A stretch of DNA of 42,398 nucleotides, from contig JAGXIQ010000121.1 of the NCBI GenBank assembly GCA_024635625.1, positions 1-42,398 of the forward strand, in the 5' to 3' direction. The position numbers and the translations under genes were made by a program. A model generated the notes under the pieces. That model was not told where the DNA came from and made no database searches. It saw only the letters and a program-made list of their open reading frames with translations. The DNA comes from Loktanella sp. (GTDB taxonomy: Bacteria > Pseudomonadota > Alphaproteobacteria > Rhodobacterales > Rhodobacteraceae). Shown here piece after piece: positions 16,610 through 26,049 of this stretch (position 1 is its first letter; every line of letters begins with the position of its first letter).

Positions 16610-18118
16610 CTAACCGGCGTCCTTTGGCGTGGAGAACATCCGGGTTGCTTGGACGGCGCGGTGCCATGCGGCGTATTTTTCGTCTTTCTCTGTGCTGGGC
16701 ATTCTGGGGGTGAACTGACGGTCACAAGCCCACATCGCGGCAAAACCCGCCTGATCAGGGTATAGGCCTGCGTGGCTGCCAGCGAGCCATGCCGCACCCA
16801 TTGCGGTCGTTTCACAGCAAGCTGGGCGGTCAACGGGCGTGCCAATAATGTCGGACAGGAATTGCATGGTCCAATCAGAGGCGCTCATACCACCATCAAC
16901 GCGCAGGACAGCATCATCGGTGGGGGCTTGCCAGTCACGGTGCATCGCTTCCAGTAGGTCGCGGGTCTGATAGCCAACGGATTGCAGCGCTGCACGAGCC
17001 AGTTCAGCGGGACCAGTATTGCGCGAAAGGCCGAATATCGCGCCCCTTGCGCTGGCATCCCAATAGGGTGCGCCGAGGCCGGTAAAGGCAGGCACCATGA
17101 TGACGTCTTGATCGGGGTCAGCGGATTCAGCCAAGGGTTGGGTGTCCGCAGCATCGCGGATCATCTTAAGTCCGTCGCGTAGCCATTGGACGGCGGCACC
17201 TGCAATGAAAATAGATCCCTCAAGCGCGTAGGTCGGCTTCCCGTCTAACTGATAGGCGATGGTCGTCAGCAAACGGTTCTGAGAAGTCACTGGCGTGTCG
17301 CCGGTGTTCATCAAGGCAAAGCAACCAGTGCCATACGTGCTTTTTAGCATACCGGGTCGAAAGCAAGCCTGACCAATAGTCGCGGCCTGTTGGTCGCCCG
17401 CAACGCCCATGATTGGGATCGCCCGGCCAAAAAGGTCGGGGCGGGTGGTGCCAAAATCGGCAGCGCAGTCGCGCACATCTGGCAGCATTGCCATGGGAAT
17501 GCCAAGCAGGTCGCAGATTTTCGTGCTCCACCGGCCTTTGTGGATGTCATAAAGCAGGGTGCGCGCGGCATTCGTGGCGTCGGTGGCGTGCACAGTCCCC
17601 CCGGTCAGTTTCCAGATCAGGTAACTATCGACTGTACCAAAGAGCAGATCGCCGGCCAAAGCCGCGCTGCGTGCGCCTTCGACGTTGTCGAGCAACCATT
17701 TGACCTTCGTGCCAGAGAAATAGGGGTCAATGAGCAGCCCGGTTCGGGCGGTGAACATATCGGCGTGACCTCCCGCGCGCAGGTCGTCGCAAATTGCGGC
17801 GGTTCGGCGATCCTGCCAAACGATAGCGTTGTGTATCGGCTGGCCGGTCTTTCGGTTCCAAACGACGGTCGTTTCGCGCTGGTTGGTGATGCCGATGGCA
17901 GCAATGTCACGCGCGTCGATCCCCGCCTTTTCGATCACGCCGCGACAAGTGCCTGCGGTGGTGGACCAAAGGTCTGATACGTCGTGTTCGACCCAGCCCG
18001 AATGAGGGAAATGTTGGGGAAATTCCTCTTGCACGGTGGCGGTCAGTGAGAGGTTTTCGTCGAACAGGATCGCCCGGCTGGACGTTGTCCCCTGATCAAT
18101 CGCCAAAATATATGTCAT
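16610..18118 (-). CDS. glpK: Glycerol kinase GlpK
   Basis: GlpK phosphorylates glycerol to sn-glycerol 3-phosphate. The 502-residue protein has the FGGY-kinase N-terminus [31 protein letters not shown], the substrate segment [26 protein letters not shown] and DGGMSASDW. Length is normal. ATG 18118 was chosen, preceded by AGGGGAAAG; the upstream extension in the frame crosses a terminator hairpin. It is the last gene of the glycerol locus, separated from glpV by that terminator, so its level is probably lower than that of the binding protein unless it has its own promoter. Confidence 0.95.
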   Translation of the reverse strand: MTYILAIDQGTTSSRAILFDENLSLTATVQEEFPQHFPHSGWVEHDVSDLWSTTAGTCRGVIEKAGIDARDIAAIGITNQRETTVVWNRKTGQPIHNAIVWQDRRTAAICDDLRAGGHADMFTARTGLLIDPYFSGTKVKWLLDNVEGARSAALAGDLLFGTVDSYLIWKLTGGTVHATDATNAARTLLYDIHKGRWSTKICDLLGIPMAMLPDVRDCAADFGTTRPDLFGRAIPIMGVAGDQQAATIGQACFRPGMLKSTYGTGCFALMNTGDTPVTSQNRLLTTIAYQLDGKPTYALEGSIFIAGAAVQWLRDGLKMIRDAADTQPLAESADPDQDVIMVPAFTGLGAPYWDASARGAIFGLSRNTGPAELARAALQSVGYQTRDLLEAMHRDWQAPTDDAVLRVDGGMSASDWTMQFLSDIIGTPVDRPACCETTAMGAAWLAGSHAGLYPDQAGFAAMWACDRQFTPRMPSTEKDEKYAAWHRAVQATRMFSTPKDAG

Positions 18119-18142
18119 GGTCTTTCCCCTGCCTGCGGGCAC

Positions 18143-18176
18143 AAAAAAGCCGGGGCGCAACTGATGCGCCCCGGCT
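18143..18176 (-). terminator. Terminator or attenuator between glpV and glpK
   Basis: A perfect 12-bp stem (18148-18159 with 18165-18176) has a 5-base loop and, reading on the minus strand, a run of six T (18143-18148). It lies 12 bp beyond the glpV stop and 25 bp before glpK, so it should end most transcripts after the binding-protein gene and let some continue into glpK. Confidence 0.88.
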
Positions 18177-18188
18177 AAGGTCAAGGAC

Positions 18189-19913
18189 TTACTGGTTCCA
18201 GGAGGAAACGAGTTCGTCGTAGCCGATAGTCTTCGGCTCTTCGTCCTCGTTTTCCAGCTTGGGCTTAGGTGCGCCCGGCTGTTCTTCCAACCAATAGGAC
18301 GCGTCCTGCGGCTCGTTCAGCACTGGGCCGAGATCGCCCTGAATGCCCGCACGTTCCAGACGTTCCATTACGCTTTCCATGTCAGCACACAACTGATCCA
18401 GCGCTTCTTGGGATGTCTTCGCACCGGACATTGCGTCGCCGATGTTCTGCCACCACAGCTGCGCCAGCTTGGGATAGTCAGGCACGTTGGTGCCGGTTGG
18501 CGACCACTGTGTCCGCGCAGGAGAGCGATAGAATTCCACCAGACCGCCGAGCTTGTTAGCACGTTCGGTGAAGTGGTCAGAGTTGACGGTGGATTCGCGG
18601 ATGAAGGTCAGGCCCACATCGGATTTTTTCACATCGACAGTCAGCGAGGTGACGAACTGCGCATAGAGCCATGCGGCTTTTGCGCGGTCTTCCGGAGTGG
18701 ATTTCATCAGCGTCCAAGAACCCACGTCCTGATAGCCGACCTTCATGCCCTCTTCCCAGTATGCGCCGTGCGGGCTGGGGGCCATGCGCCACTTTGGCGT
18801 GCCGTCTTCGTTCATCACGGGCAGATCAGGTGTCACAGTTGCCGCAGTGAATGCGGTGTACCAGAACATCTGCTGTGCAATGTTGCCCTGACCGGGGACC
18901 GGGCCGGCCTCCGAGAAGGTCATGCCAGCGGCCGAGGGGGGCGAGTACTTCTGCAGCCAGTCGATGGCCTTGTCCACGGCATAGACGGCAGCCGGAGAGT
19001 TGGTTGCACCGCCGCGTGTGACGCAAGCGCCGGTGGGCTGAGAGTTCTCGTTGACGCGGATACCCCATTCGTCGACCGGCAGGCCGTTGGGTTCACCCTT
19101 GTCTCCCATGCCAGCCATGGACATCCACGCGTCGGTGTAACGCCAGCCAAGGCTGGGGTCTTTTTTGCCGTAGTCCATGTTGCCAAAGACGTCGCCATCG
19201 ACACCCATGCGCGACAGATCGCGACCGGTGAAGAATTCAGCGATATCTTCATACGCGGACCAGTTCACTGGAACGCCCAGATCATAGCCATACTTTTCTT
19301 TAAAGTCGGCTTTGTTCTGCTCGTCGTTGAACCAATCGTACCGGAACCAGTACAAGTTCGCGAACTGCTGGGTCGGCAGCTGATACAGCTTACCATCCGG
19401 CGCGGTCGTGAACTCTGTTCCGATAAAGTCATCGACGTTGAGCGTGGGCGATGTGACGTCAGCGCCTTCGTTTGCCATCCAGTCCGTCAGGTTACGGACC
19501 TGCTGATAGCGCCAGTGCGTGCCGATCAGGTCAGAGTCGTTGACGTAGGCGTCATAGATGTTCTCGCCGGACTGCATTTGCGTTTGCAGCTTTTCGACAA
19601 CGTCACCTTCGCCGATCAGGTCATGGGTGACCTTGATGCCTGTGATCGCGGTGAAGGCGGGCGCCAGCACTTGGGATTCGTATTCATGCGTCGTGATCGT
19701 TTCGGATACGACGTTGATTTCCATGCCTTGGAACGGCTGGGCCGCATCGACGAACCACTGCATCTCGGCTTCCTGATCCGCACGGGACAGGGTCGAGACG
19801 TCGCCAATCTCGGCGTCAAGGAACGACGTGGCAGCTGCCATATCGGCCCACGCCGGTTGAGTCATGGCAAGTGCCAGCCCCAGCGCCGTGGAAGATTTCA
19901 AGAGAACGTTCAT
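18189..19913 (-). CDS. glpV: Glycerol ABC transporter substrate-binding protein GlpV
   Basis: This 574-residue periplasmic binding protein has a cleavable signal ([19 protein letters not shown], then PAWA) and the extracellular solute-binding family 1 layout: [10 protein letters not shown], a hinge region near [13 protein letters not shown] and a Trp-rich C-terminal lobe with [12 protein letters not shown] and [10 protein letters not shown]. It is the glycerol-binding component in the rhizobial GlpSTPQUV system. ATG 19913 has GGGAGGAAA upstream. It lies between the small membrane protein GlpU and glpK; a hairpin precedes it and a terminator follows, an arrangement that should favour high binding-protein levels. 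Confidence 0.9.
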   Translation of the reverse strand: MNVLLKSSTALGLALAMTQPAWADMAAATSFLDAEIGDVSTLSRADQEAEMQWFVDAAQPFQGMEINVVSETITTHEYESQVLAPAFTAITGIKVTHDLIGEGDVVEKLQTQMQSGENIYDAYVNDSDLIGTHWRYQQVRNLTDWMANEGADVTSPTLNVDDFIGTEFTTAPDGKLYQLPTQQFANLYWFRYDWFNDEQNKADFKEKYGYDLGVPVNWSAYEDIAEFFTGRDLSRMGVDGDVFGNMDYGKKDPSLGWRYTDAWMSMAGMGDKGEPNGLPVDEWGIRVNENSQPTGACVTRGGATNSPAAVYAVDKAIDWLQKYSPPSAAGMTFSEAGPVPGQGNIAQQMFWYTAFTAATVTPDLPVMNEDGTPKWRMAPSPHGAYWEEGMKVGYQDVGSWTLMKSTPEDRAKAAWLYAQFVTSLTVDVKKSDVGLTFIRESTVNSDHFTERANKLGGLVEFYRSPARTQWSPTGTNVPDYPKLAQLWWQNIGDAMSGAKTSQEALDQLCADMESVMERLERAGIQGDLGPVLNEPQDASYWLEEQPGAPKPKLENEDEEPKTIGYDELVSSWNQ

Positions 19914-19950
19914 TATAGGTTTCCTCCCTTTAAGGTTGAACGTAGACGAT

Positions 19951-19972
19951 CCGGTCCGATGGTTTGGACCGG
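19951..19972 (-). other. Intergenic hairpin between glpU and glpV
   Basis: CCGGTCC (19951-19957) pairs with GGACCGG (19966-19972) around an 8-base loop. It lies between the glpU stop and the glpV ribosome binding site and has no T-run on the minus strand, so it is more likely an mRNA stability or processing hairpin than a terminator. Confidence 0.4.
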
Positions 19973-19985
19973 GTTTTGACGTGCC

Positions 19986-20261
19986 CTAGACCCAGCGGAA
20001 CACCGCAGCGGCATAGACCAGACAGACGATCAGCGCGAAAGGCTGTGGGCCAAGACCCAAACCCAGCCACGCCAGATTGATAAAAGCGGACCCCAGCAGC
20101 GTGATGAAAAGACGATCACCGCGCGTGGTTTCGATCCGCAGGACGCCTTTGCGGGGCACCTCTGGAAACTTGATCGCCAATGCTGTGAAGGTCAGCAGCA
20201 GTGCGGCAATGATCACAAAGAATACGGCTGTGGGCCAAGTCCATGCCATCCAGTCAAGCAT
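19986..20261 (-). CDS. glpU: Small membrane protein of the glycerol transporter locus, GlpU (DUF2160-like)
   Basis: This 91-residue protein starts MLDWMAWTWPTAVFFV and has about three hydrophobic segments separated by the basic stretch RKGVLRIETTRGDR. Small DUF2160-type proteins occupy exactly this place between the second permease and the binding protein in rhizobial glycerol loci, where the gene is called glpU. Its role in transport is not established. It starts about 25 bp after the glpQ stop and belongs to the same transcript. Confidence 0.8.
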   Translation of the reverse strand: MLDWMAWTWPTAVFFVIIAALLLTFTALAIKFPEVPRKGVLRIETTRGDRLFITLLGSAFINLAWLGLGLGPQPFALIVCLVYAAAVFRWV

Positions 20262-20285
20262 TATAGAATCCTTTTAAAGCGCGCA

Positions 20286-21170
20286 TCACACCCGCCCTAG
20301 GGCAAAGCCCTTGGCGATGTAGTTGCGTACGAAATAGATGACCAAGGCCCCCGGCACGATCGTCAGAACACCGGCGGCAGCAAGGACACCCCAGTCGACA
20401 CCTGCGGCACCGACGGTGCGGGTCATGGTTGCTGCGATGGGCTTCGCGTCGACGCTGGTAAGTGTGCGTGAAAGCAGCAGTTCCACCCAAGAGAACATGA
20501 AGCAAAAGAAAGCTGCGACGCCGATGCCCGATGCGATCAGGGGCGTGAAGATCTTCACGAAGAACGCGGGGAAGGAGTAGCCGTCGATATAGGCGGTTTC
20601 GTCGATCTCTTTGGGGACGCCGCGCATGAAGCCCTCTAGGATCCAGACGGCTAACGGCACATTGAACAAGCAGTGGGCTAAGGCCACCGCGATATGCGTG
20701 TCGAAAAGGCCGATGCTGGAATACAGCTGAAAGAACGGCAGGGCGAAAACAGCAGGTGGCGCCATGCGGTTGGTCAAAAGCCAGAAGAACAGGTGCTTAT
20801 CGCCCATGAATGTATAGCGGCTGAACGCATAGGCTGCGGGCAGGGCCACCGCGAGGCTGATCGCGGTATTCATCACGACGTAGATCAACGAATTGACGTA
20901 GCCCATGTACCAGCTGGGGTCGGTCAGAATAGTCGCGTAATTTTCGAACGTTAGGTTGCGAGGCCAAAGACTGAAGGCGCCAAGGATTTCGCTGTTGGTC
21001 TTTAAGCTCATATTGATGAGCCAGTAGATCGGTAGCATCAGGAACAGCAGATAAAGACCCATCACCACCGCTCCGCCAGAAGGGCGCATACGCTTTGATG
21101 TGGTGCGGGGCTTTTGGATCGTCATCTCGCGGGTGTTGAGGACGACTTCGGGAATTGCGGTATCGGTCAT
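20286..21170 (-). CDS. glpQ: Glycerol ABC transporter permease GlpQ
   Basis: This 294-residue MalG-type permease has six predicted helices and the cytoplasmic EAA loop ILEGFMRGVPKEIDETAYIDG, the docking site for the ATPases. The N-terminus is a cytoplasmic stretch of about 35 residues. In the glp locus it is the second permease, partner of GlpP. Its ATG at 21170 directly abuts the glpP stop. The name GlpQ here follows the rhizobial transporter nomenclature and is not the E. coli glycerophosphodiesterase. Confidence 0.9.
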   Translation of the reverse strand: MTDTAIPEVVLNTREMTIQKPRTTSKRMRPSGGAVVMGLYLLFLMLPIYWLINMSLKTNSEILGAFSLWPRNLTFENYATILTDPSWYMGYVNSLIYVVMNTAISLAVALPAAYAFSRYTFMGDKHLFFWLLTNRMAPPAVFALPFFQLYSSIGLFDTHIAVALAHCLFNVPLAVWILEGFMRGVPKEIDETAYIDGYSFPAFFVKIFTPLIASGIGVAAFFCFMFSWVELLLSRTLTSVDAKPIAATMTRTVGAAGVDWGVLAAAGVLTIVPGALVIYFVRNYIAKGFALGRV

Positions 21171-22043
21171 TTATTTGCCATCCCTTTTGTCGAGCGTCGT
21201 CATTACAGTGTAAAAGACCCAAGAAATCGCCATGATTACGAGGAAATACATCAGGCTGAATGCGGCGGCTGGTCCAAGGTCGAATTGTCCTAGTGCCATC
21301 TTTACAAGGTCGATGGACAGGAAGGTTGTGGCATTTCCGGGGCCACCGCCTGTCAGAACGAACGGTTCCGTATAGATCATGAAGCTGTCCATAAAGCGCA
21401 GCAAGATCGCGATCATCAGCACACCGGCCATTTTTGGTAGTTCGATAAACCGGAAGACGGCCCAGCGGCTGGCTTGGTCGATCTTTGCCGCCTGATAATA
21501 GGCATCAGGGATGGATCGCAGGCCGGCATAGGCCAGCAGAGCAATCAATGAGGTCCAGTGCCAAACGTCCATGACAATCACGGTGATCCAAGCATGGAGT
21601 GTGTTTTGGGTATAATTGTAGTCGATTCCAAGCGCGTCAAGCGTGTAGCCCAAAAGGCCGATATCGACGCGACCGAAGATTTGCCAAATCGTTCCTACAA
21701 CGTTCCACGGGATCAGCAGGGGCAGGGACATCACAACAAGGCAGAACGAGGACCAAAACCCTTTTTTCGGCATGTTCAGCGCGACGAAAATACCCAGCGG
21801 CACCTCTATCGCGAGGATAATGGCCGAAAACATCAGCTGACGTCCCAACGCATTCCACATCCGGTCTGAATGCAGCATGTCGTCGAACCATGCGAGGCCG
21901 GCCCAGAAGAACTGGTTGTTCCCGAATGTGTCCTGCACGGAGTAGTTGACGACGGTCATCAGTGGGATGACGGCAGAAAAGGCGACGAGGATCAGAACAG
22001 GCAGGACAAGGAACCATGCCTTTTGATTGACTGTCTTGTTCAT
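21171..22043 (-). CDS. glpP: Glycerol ABC transporter permease GlpP
   Basis: This 290-residue MalF-type permease has six helices: VLPVLILVAFSAVIPLMTVVNYS opens the protein, followed by IEVPLGIFVALNMP and the EAA-like loop AYAGLRSIPDAYYQAAKIDQA. It is the first permease of the GlpPQ pair. Its ATG overlaps the glpT stop by 4 bp, and its stop abuts glpQ, so ATPases and permeases are translated in a fixed series. Confidence 0.9.
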   Translation of the reverse strand: MNKTVNQKAWFLVLPVLILVAFSAVIPLMTVVNYSVQDTFGNNQFFWAGLAWFDDMLHSDRMWNALGRQLMFSAIILAIEVPLGIFVALNMPKKGFWSSFCLVVMSLPLLIPWNVVGTIWQIFGRVDIGLLGYTLDALGIDYNYTQNTLHAWITVIVMDVWHWTSLIALLAYAGLRSIPDAYYQAAKIDQASRWAVFRFIELPKMAGVLMIAILLRFMDSFMIYTEPFVLTGGGPGNATTFLSIDLVKMALGQFDLGPAAAFSLMYFLVIMAISWVFYTVMTTLDKRDGK

Positions 22044-23122
22044 GCGGCGGTCCCCCGTGGCGTAATGCGCCAGTCGTCGGCGTAGACGTTGACACCACCT
22101 GACGCGAAGGTGATGCGGTCGGTGTCGGCAGGGATCGCCTCGCCTTCGCCGGCTACAGCGTTGATCTGTGTACCTGCGACATCAAGGCGAACGATCTTGT
22201 GGCGACCCACATCCTCGACCCTTGTCACTTTGGCGGGGATGCCGCCGCCGCCTGAAGACAGGCGGATGAATTCCGGGCGCACGCCCAATTGTGTCTTGCC
22301 GGTCGCGGCATAATTTCCGTCAAGCTGCACAGTCGCGTCGCCGACGCGTGCGGTGTTGCCGTCAATCTGTGCGTCGAACAGGTTCATCCCCGGCGAGCCA
22401 ATGAAATAACCGACAAAGGTATGCGCAGGACGCTCGAACAATTCTTGTGGTGTGCCGATCTGGACAACGCGACCGTCGTACATGACGACGACTTTGTCTG
22501 CGAAGGTCAGCGCCTCTGTCTGGTCATGGGTTACATAGATCATGGTGTGGCCGAAGTCCTGATGCAGCTTTTTCAGCTGCGTCCGAAGTTCCCATTTCAT
22601 ATGCGGGTCGATCACGGTCAGGGGTTCGTCGAACAGCAGCGCGTTAACGTCTTCGCGGACCATTCCACGGCCAAGGCTGATCTTTTGTTTAGCGTCTGCC
22701 GTCAGGCCGCGGGCCTTATGGTCAAGCTGCGCTTCCATGTCGATCATCGCGGCGACCTTCTGGACGCGCCGCTTGATCTCTGCCGTGTCCATGCGCCGGT
22801 TCTTTAGCGGAAAGGCGAGGTTTTCGCGCACCGACATGGTGTCGTAGACGACGGGAAACTGAAACACCTGCGCGATGTTGCGATCGGCTGTGGGTGCAGT
22901 CGTGACATCCTTGCCATCAAACAGGACACGGCCCTGTGACGGGATCAACAGGCCTGAAATGATATTCAGCAAAGTGGATTTACCACAGCCAGAAGAGCCG
23001 AGAAGGGCATAGGCCTCTCCGTCCACCCAGTCATGGTTGAGTTCCTTTAGCGCAAAATCATCCTCTTTCTGCGGGTTGGGCAGATAGGAGTGCGCTAGGT
23101 TGTCGAGGGTAATTTTGGCCAT
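22040..23122 (-). CDS. glpT: Glycerol ABC transporter ATPase GlpT, with a non-canonical signature motif
   Basis: This 360-residue ABC ATPase has an N-terminal nucleotide-binding domain and a C-terminal TOBE-like regulatory part. Walker A is LGSSGCGKSTL, Walker B ends in ALLFDEPL, and the switch histidine is intact in YVTHDQTEAL. The signature usually written LSGGQ is replaced by LTADAKQKISLGRG. GlpS, the partner ATPase next door, has a normal signature but lacks the switch histidine, so the two should form an asymmetric pair. ATG 23122 gives the family N-terminus; a longer in-frame start overlaps glpS. It begins 1 bp after the glpS stop and overlaps glpP. Confidence 0.9.
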   Translation of the reverse strand: MAKITLDNLAHSYLPNPQKEDDFALKELNHDWVDGEAYALLGSSGCGKSTLLNIISGLLIPSQGRVLFDGKDVTTAPTADRNIAQVFQFPVVYDTMSVRENLAFPLKNRRMDTAEIKRRVQKVAAMIDMEAQLDHKARGLTADAKQKISLGRGMVREDVNALLFDEPLTVIDPHMKWELRTQLKKLHQDFGHTMIYVTHDQTEALTFADKVVVMYDGRVVQIGTPQELFERPAHTFVGYFIGSPGMNLFDAQIDGNTARVGDATVQLDGNYAATGKTQLGVRPEFIRLSSGGGGIPAKVTRVEDVGRHKIVRLDVAGTQINAVAGEGEAIPADTDRITFASGGVNVYADDWRITPRGTAA

Positions 23123-23123
23123 A

Positions 23124-24203
23124 TTACGCGGCCTCCGCATAGGGGGCCGAGGCGACGAGGTCGCCGCTTTCCGCGAAAAGATAGATGCGCGACGGGTCAA
23201 GGTAGACCGGCAACGACTGACCCGGTTTTAGGTCTCGAATGCCGTGGATCAGGCCAACCCAGCGGGCGTTATTGTGGGCAAGGTGAACGAATGTCTCAGA
23301 GCCGGTAATTTCCATGACGCTTAGGGTCGTTTCGAAGCGGATTTTGGCCTCGCCGGGTTCCAGTGTCAGGTGGTTCGGTCTGAAGCCCAGCATATAATGT
23401 CCATCAGCCACACCAACACCCACGGCGGGCATTGTTTCATCCTGACCAAAGTGCATCAGGTCGCCGCGCTTTTCGACGAGGAGAAAATTCATTGGCGGAT
23501 CAGAAAAGACGCGGGCGGTCGTGGCGTCCTTTGGGTTGCGGTAGACCTGCGCCGTGGGCCCAAACTGCGTGACGCGGCCTTCCCACAAAGTGGCGCAATT
23601 GCCGCCAAGCAGCAGTGCTTCTTCGGGTTCGGTGGTGGCATAAACGAAGATAGAGCCGGATTCCGCAAAGATGCGTGGGATTTCGGCGCGGAGTTCTTCG
23701 CGTAGTTTATAGTCGAGGTTCGCAAGCGGTTCATCCAGCAAAACAAGGCCTGCATTTTTGACCAAGGCGCGGGCGAGGGCGCAACGCTGTTGTTGACCGC
23801 CCGACAGTTCCGGAGGCTTACGATCAAGCATCGGCGTTAATTGCATCAACGCTGCAGTGTCGCGGACGCGGCGGTCAATCTCTTTCTTGTCGAGACCCAA
23901 CAGCTTCATCGGGGACGCGATGTTGTCGTATACGGTCATCGCCGGGTAGTTGATGAATTGCTGGTAGACCATTGCAATCTTGCGGTCCTGTACGCGCTGG
24001 CCTGTGACGTCATCGCCGTTCCAGCGGATACGGCCCTTGGTCGGCGCATCAAGACCCGCCATCAGCCGCATCAGCGTTGTCTTGCCGGACGAAGTTGGCC
24101 CTAGCAGGACGTTCATAGTGCCATTTTCGAGCGTCAGGGTCGTTGGATGGATGAAAGTCTGTGCGCCAACGACATAGCTGACGCGGTCAAGTTCCAGTGT
24201 CAT
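23124..24203 (-). CDS. glpS: Glycerol ABC transporter ATPase GlpS, lacking the switch histidine
   Basis: This 359-residue ABC ATPase has Walker A LGPTSSGKTTL, a canonical signature LSGGQQQRCALARA and Walker B LVLLDEPLANLD. At the switch (H-loop) position, where VTHD is normal, the sequence is VYATTEPEEAL, so the histidine is missing. The C-terminal third is a TOBE-like domain. Its ATG overlaps the glpD stop by 4 bp; the upstream extension of the frame lies in glpD. Together with GlpT it forms the ATP-hydrolysing half of the glycerol importer. Confidence 0.9.
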   Translation of the reverse strand: MTLELDRVSYVVGAQTFIHPTTLTLENGTMNVLLGPTSSGKTTLMRLMAGLDAPTKGRIRWNGDDVTGQRVQDRKIAMVYQQFINYPAMTVYDNIASPMKLLGLDKKEIDRRVRDTAALMQLTPMLDRKPPELSGGQQQRCALARALVKNAGLVLLDEPLANLDYKLREELRAEIPRIFAESGSIFVYATTEPEEALLLGGNCATLWEGRVTQFGPTAQVYRNPKDATTARVFSDPPMNFLLVEKRGDLMHFGQDETMPAVGVGVADGHYMLGFRPNHLTLEPGEAKIRFETTLSVMEITGSETFVHLAHNNARWVGLIHGIRDLKPGQSLPVYLDPSRIYLFAESGDLVASAPYAEAA

Positions 24204-25783
24204 GCGATGTCCTTTAGGTGCGGGCGGCGTTCGGTCATGTAGGCGTCCAATGCTGCGGCGTCGGTCTGGCGCAAGCCAAGCTTGGTGCGCCGCCACAGGA
24301 TGTCCTCGGCGGTGCGGGCAAATTCATGGGTCATCAGCCAGTCGACTTCGGTTGCCGTCAGGGTCGCACCAAAGTCCTGTCCCAGGTCAGCTGCAGATTT
24401 TGCGTCTGCCAAGATCAGTTTGGCGTCGGTGCCATAGGCGCGGATCAGGCGGCGCGCCCAGCGTTCATCGAGGAACGGGTAGGTGGTCGAAAGGTCGTTA
24501 ATTAGTTTTTCAACATCGCCAACCGGGAAATCCCCACCCGGGATTGCAACGCCTGCGGTCCACGGACCTTTGGTCACATCAAGGCGCTTGCCTATCTTAT
24601 CCAACGCGCTTTCGGCCAAGCGGCGATAAGTCGTTATCTTTCCGCCAAAGATGTTGAGTGCCGGGGCACCGGCACTATCGTCCAGTTTCAGCGTATAGTC
24701 GCGGGTGGCTGCAGTAGCGGAACTTGCGCCGTCGTCAAAAAGCGGACGGACGCCGGAATAGGTCCAGACGATGTCGTCAACGCTAATTGGTTCTTTCAGG
24801 TAGGCATTCACGAAGTCGATCATATACGATTGTTCTTCGGGGGTGCAGACCGGCTTGGCGGACAAATCTTCATGTTCCTGATCGGTTGTGCCGATCAGGG
24901 TGAAGTCCGTCTCGTAAGGGATCGCGAACATAATACGCCCGTCGGTGCCTTGGAAGAAGTAGCACTTGTCGTGATCGAACAGACGCTTGGTGACGATATG
25001 GCTACCGCGCACAAGGCGGACGTCGTCATGACTGTTGGACCCGATTTGCTGGCGCAGAATTTGCCCGACCCAAGGGCCACCGGCATTCACGACCATGCGG
25101 GCCCGGACGGTGCGTTGTGTACCGGTTTCAACATCCTGAAGCGTCACAATCCAGATGCCGCCCTCTGTTTTGGCGGATACCACCTTTGTGCGGGTCAAAA
25201 TGGTTGCGCCGCGCGCCTCGGCGTCACGAGCGTTCAGGGCGACGAGGCGTGAATCCTCGACCCAGCAATCGCTGTATTCATAAGCTTTCTTGAAGTCGTC
25301 AATCAGCGGCGCGCCTTCTGGCCCATTCGTCAGATCAAGAGTTTTAGTGCCGGGCAGAATTTTACGGCCGCCAAGGTTATCATACATCAGCAGGCCAAGT
25401 CGGATCAGCCACGCAGGGCGACGCCCCTTCATCCACGGCATCACGGTCGACATCAGTTTAGAGGTGGGGGTGTCCCCCTCGAACCGCATGTCCTTGTGGT
25501 ACGGCAGCACAAAGCGCATTGGCCAGCTAATGTGGGGCATGGCGCGCAACAGCGTCTCACGCTCTATCAAGGCTTCGCGCACCAGACGAAATTCGAAGTA
25601 CTCCAGATAGCGCAAGCCGCCATGGAACAGTTTGGTTGACGCAGATGAGGTCGCGGAGGCGAGGTCTGACATTTCTGCCAGCGTAACGGAAAGGCCCCGG
25701 CCGACAGCGTCACGCGCAATGCCGCAGCCATTGATGCCGCCACCAATGACCAGAAGGTCGCAGATATCTGCGTTGTCACTCAC
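24200..25783 (-). CDS. glpD: Aerobic glycerol-3-phosphate dehydrogenase GlpD
   Basis: GlpD oxidises glycerol 3-phosphate to dihydroxyacetone phosphate at the inner membrane and passes electrons to quinone. The 527-residue protein has the FAD-binding LLVIGGGINGCGIARDAVGRG, LFHGGLRYLEYFEFRLVREA, VVNAGGPWVG and the C-terminal FGGKITTYRRLAE. I chose GTG 25783 because GGGAGGATCC lies just ahead; the TTG at 25798 overlaps that ribosome binding site. It is the first gene of the glycerol operon, so uptake and first oxidation are co-transcribed, and it diverges from glpR. Confidence 0.93.
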   Translation of the reverse strand: MSDNADICDLLVIGGGINGCGIARDAVGRGLSVTLAEMSDLASATSSASTKLFHGGLRYLEYFEFRLVREALIERETLLRAMPHISWPMRFVLPYHKDMRFEGDTPTSKLMSTVMPWMKGRRPAWLIRLGLLMYDNLGGRKILPGTKTLDLTNGPEGAPLIDDFKKAYEYSDCWVEDSRLVALNARDAEARGATILTRTKVVSAKTEGGIWIVTLQDVETGTQRTVRARMVVNAGGPWVGQILRQQIGSNSHDDVRLVRGSHIVTKRLFDHDKCYFFQGTDGRIMFAIPYETDFTLIGTTDQEHEDLSAKPVCTPEEQSYMIDFVNAYLKEPISVDDIVWTYSGVRPLFDDGASSATAATRDYTLKLDDSAGAPALNIFGGKITTYRRLAESALDKIGKRLDVTKGPWTAGVAIPGGDFPVGDVEKLINDLSTTYPFLDERWARRLIRAYGTDAKLILADAKSAADLGQDFGATLTATEVDWLMTHEFARTAEDILWRRTKLGLRQTDAAALDAYMTERRPHLKDIA

Positions 25784-25850
25784 GTTGGATCCTCCCAAAC
25801 CCTCTTGGCCACAGTCTTACAAACCTGTACCAAAAAGAAAACCTATTTTT

Positions 25851-25877
25851 TCGCTTTTCTTCGTTTTGCGCGCTTTT
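25851..25877. promoter_or_regulatory. Putative GlpR operator: three phased CG(C/T)TTTT repeats
   Basis: CGCTTTT (25852), CGTTTT (25862) and CGCTTTT (25871) recur at 10- and 9-bp spacing, that is once per helical turn, in the 266-bp gap between divergent glpD and glpR. DeoR-family repressors commonly bind short phased direct repeats of this kind. The run lies about 70 bp upstream of glpD, suiting control of the glp operon promoter. Confidence 0.45.
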
Positions 25878-26049
25878 GTCAAATTTGACCGTAGTGCAGG
25901 GCTTAAAATACCTTGCGATTGCGCAACCAGCACGCGAATATCCGTATATTGTGTGAAATCGCGCATCTGCGAACATGCAGAGCGACAAGCGCAGATCGAA
26001 TCTTGGTTCACGCGGTCTTTGTCAGACCCTTGCATACGGATACCGCCCC

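Noticed and set aside
18408..19979. A 523-codon open frame on the plus strand
   Set aside because: It lies opposite glpV, which has a clear signal peptide, family match and ribosome binding site. The plus frame is a His/Val/Arg-rich mirror of G+C-rich coding sequence with no domain.
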